In this document: positions 13,808 to 15,335 of the stretch, one piece after another
How positions within the stretch are numbered: position 1 is the stretch's first letter
How the letters are laid out: every line of letters begins with the position of its first letter
From: Paludibacteraceae bacterium
GTDB lineage: Bacteria; Bacteroidota; Bacteroidia; Bacteroidales; Paludibacteraceae
Length of the DNA stretch: 15,335 nucleotides
Direction of reading: 5' to 3'
NCBI GenBank assembly: GCA_017542915.1
Contig: JAFXWI010000026.1
Location: forward strand, 1-15,335
Translations under genes and position numbers: made by a program
The notes under the pieces: model-generated
Database searches by the model: none
What the model was told of the DNA's origin: nothing
Seen by the model: the letters and a program-made list of their open reading frames with translations, nothing else

Positions 13808-14773
13808 ATGGATATTTCAATTATAGTGCCTCTTTTTAATGAGGCGGAATCGCTGCCGAAACTATATGAGTGGATTGCACGCGTTATGAAGGAAAATAAG
13901 TTTTCCTACGAGGTTATTTTTGTGAACGACGGTTCTACCGACGATTCATGGGATGTCATAGAGGACTTAAAAATTAAAAATGAAAAATTAAAAGAAGGCA
14001 TTGTGCGGGGGATTTGTTTCCGTCGCAACTATGGTAAGAGTGCGGCGCTGTACTGCGGTTTCAAGGCAGCGCAGGGCGATGTGGTTATCACCATGGATGC
14101 TGACCTGCAGGATAGTCCCGACGAGATCCCCGAGCTCTATCGGATGATCACCGAAGACGGATTTGATCTGGTGAGCGGTTGGAAGCAGAAACGTTTTGAT
14201 AACAAACTGACCAAGAACCTGCCTTCCAAACTCTTCAACGCTACCGCACGTCGTGTTACCGGTATTCCCTTGCACGATATGAACTGCGGTTTGAAAGCGT
14301 ACCGCAAGGAGGTGGTGAAGAATATCGAGGTCTTCTCTGAGATGCACCGGTATATCCCGTACTTGGCGAAGAATGCCGGTTTCACCAAGATCGGCGAGAA
14401 AGTGGTACAGCATCGCAAACGTGAGTTCGGTACCAGTAAGTTCGGTCTCAACCGCTTCGTCAACGGCTATCTGGATCTGATGACCTTGTGGTTCCTCAAT
14501 AAGTTCGGCAAACAACCGATGCATTTCTTCGGTTTGGTGGGCAGTCTGATGTTCTTCATCGGTTTTGTGGCAGTTATCATCGTGGGCAGCATGAAGCTCT
14601 ATGCCCTCTCTAACGGTGTACCCGCCATGTTGGTAGGTGTCAATCCATATTTCCACATAGCTATACTGATGATGATCCTCGGTTGCATGCTCTTCCTCGC
14701 AGGATTCTTGGCAGAGCTGGTTATCCGCAATTCGCCCTCACGTAACGACTACTTGATCAAAGAAGAGATCTAA
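13808..14773 (+). CDS. Membrane-anchored GT2 glycosyltransferase (DPM1/GtrB-like)
   Basis: 321 residues from ATG 13808; a longer frame reaches TTG 13682 but that part precedes and contains the promoter. The family transfers a sugar from a nucleotide sugar to polyprenyl phosphate at the cytosolic face of the inner membrane, for later use in envelope glycan modification. GT-A features: SIIVPLFNEAES (4-15), VNDGSTDDSW (39-48), catalytic-site DADLQDSPDEIP (97-108), then SGWKQKR, GIPLHDMNCGLKAYR (152-166) and HRKREFGTSKFG (202-213). Two transmembrane helices close the protein (about 241-262 and 281-303). A heptamer array encodes the lysine-rich insert LKIKNEKLK (54-62) between the DGSTD region and FRRNYGKS. 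The exact donor sugar cannot be told. The stop codon overlaps the next gene's ATG (TAATG). Confidence 0.93.
   Translation: MDISIIVPLFNEAESLPKLYEWIARVMKENKFSYEVIFVNDGSTDDSWDVIEDLKIKNEKLKEGIVRGICFRRNYGKSAALYCGFKAAQGDVVITMDADLQDSPDEIPELYRMITEDGFDLVSGWKQKRFDNKLTKNLPSKLFNATARRVTGIPLHDMNCGLKAYRKEVVKNIEVFSEMHRYIPYLAKNAGFTKIGEKVVQHRKREFGTSKFGLNRFVNGYLDLMTLWFLNKFGKQPMHFFGLVGSLMFFIGFVAVIIVGSMKLYALSNGVPAMLVGVNPYFHIAILMMILGCMLFLAGFLAELVIRNSPSRNDYLIKEEI
13967..13994. repeat. Heptamer array inside the glycosyltransferase gene
   Basis: Four uninterrupted units on the coding strand: ttaaaaa (two copies), tgaaaaa and ttaaaag, i.e. AATTAAA in another register. They encode LKIKNEKLK. In related DPM1-like proteins this surface segment looks about five to seven residues shorter. 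The third, variant unit avoids an in-frame TAA. Confidence 0.85.
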
Positions 14774-15335
14774 TGGCGCAAACTTTAACGGATCAAATAA
14801 TAACGATTGAGCGTGCTTTGGGTGAGCGTATGATTGATCATGCGCTCATCATCTTACGTGCGTGGATGAATGAGTTAGGGGAGAATAACCCTTACGAACA
14901 GGCGTATAGTGACATCGAGGAGCAGTATAACAAACTTTTTACCGAATGGCTGACCTCCGATGATCCCAAAGGCGATGAGATCTTGGACGGTCTCACCGGA
15001 GACACGTATCGCTTGACCGATGCCGTTTACCTTGATATACGTCTCAAACGGGGCATTGCGCCCGAGATGCATGGTTTCAACAAACAGAGCCATCAGTCTA
15101 TCTTGCAGTATTTTTCCTATTGTCCGCGTTTCACCGAAGAGGATTGGAAATGGTTTCGGGAGGTCAATAACGACTCGAACTACTCAGCAGTCGCTTTGTT
15201 GGCAGTCGCTTCCTTGGCGAAGAATATACGTGAGGCATTCAACGAACAAGCCCTCTTTGCCCTCATCGAAGGTATCAACGGCGCGAATGAAGTGGTCGCT
15301 GAGCAGTGTCTGGCGAATGTCATCATCTTGTTGGC
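14773..15335 (+). CDS. Uncharacterised alpha-helical protein (3' end outside window)
   Basis: An open frame from ATG 14773 (overlapping the glycosyltransferase TAA) to the window end, about 187 residues with no stop. It begins MAQTLTDQIITIERALGER and has mixed polar helices (for example AVALLAVASLAKNIREAFNE and EVVAEQCLANVIILLA), with no signal peptide and no transmembrane segment in the visible part. It loosely resembles the N-terminal region of large Bacteroidales helical-repeat proteins of unknown function; I recognise no named domain or catalytic motif. Tight overlap implies cotranscription and coupled translation with the glycosyltransferase. Confidence 0.85.
   Translation, partial: MAQTLTDQIITIERALGERMIDHALIILRAWMNELGENNPYEQAYSDIEEQYNKLFTEWLTSDDPKGDEILDGLTGDTYRLTDAVYLDIRLKRGIAPEMHGFNKQSHQSILQYFSYCPRFTEEDWKWFREVNNDSNYSAVALLAVASLAKNIREAFNEQALFALIEGINGANEVVAEQCLANVIILL

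Noticed and set aside
13988..14656. 222-codon minus-strand frame opposite the glycosyltransferase
   Set aside because: Shadow frame over a strongly conserved GT2 gene.

Overview
The window is chromosomal DNA of a Bacteroidota bacterium, most likely a Bacteroidales member. Evidence: three promoters of the Bacteroidota type (TTTG near -33, TAnnTTTG near -7); a secreted protein with a type IX secretion C-terminal sorting domain; a DUF3078 outer-membrane protein; the gene order coiled-coil protein / zapA / rny; and no clear Shine-Dalgarno sites. No rRNA, tRNA, CRISPR array, insertion sequence, phage gene or defence system was recognised.

Layout. From 1 to 8297 the genes run on the minus strand. 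Read in transcription order they are a 1192-residue T9SS-exported protein with three BIG2 domains, then mfd (transcription-repair coupling factor), kdsB (CMP-Kdo synthetase, overlapping mfd by 4 nt) and deoD (purine nucleoside phosphorylase, cut by the window edge). Positions 8298-8640 are a divergent promoter region. On the plus strand follow a DUF3078 outer-membrane protein, a small coiled-coil protein, zapA and rny (ribonuclease Y). rny converges on a minus-strand pair, trmN6 and an ArsG/CcdA-like membrane protein with histidine-rich tracts, across a bidirectional hairpin terminator. A second divergent promoter region (13635-13807) separates that pair from a membrane-anchored GT2 glycosyltransferase, which is followed by an overlapping gene of unknown function that runs off the end.

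The genes are mostly housekeeping: envelope biogenesis (Kdo for lipid A/LPS, a polyprenyl-phosphate glycosyltransferase, an outer-membrane protein, a T9SS cargo), division (ZapA and its coiled-coil neighbour), RNA decay, tRNA modification and DNA repair.

The more unusual content is non-genic. First, a dispersed family of short tandem heptanucleotide (7-bp) arrays occurs at about eleven places, both between genes and inside mfd, trmN6 and the glycosyltransferase. Units related to AATTAAA are read in the same phase in three unrelated proteins and give the peptide LKI(K/Q)N. Where a perfect unit would create an in-frame TAA, two of the genes carry a variant unit, while in the third (the ArsG-like gene) that TAA is the actual stop codon. 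Second, three promoters share the exact pattern ATTTGCGTAT-N15-TACCTTTG, more than the usual Bacteroidota consensus requires. I see no complete new multi-gene system. These two sequence families are the best candidates for something undescribed.
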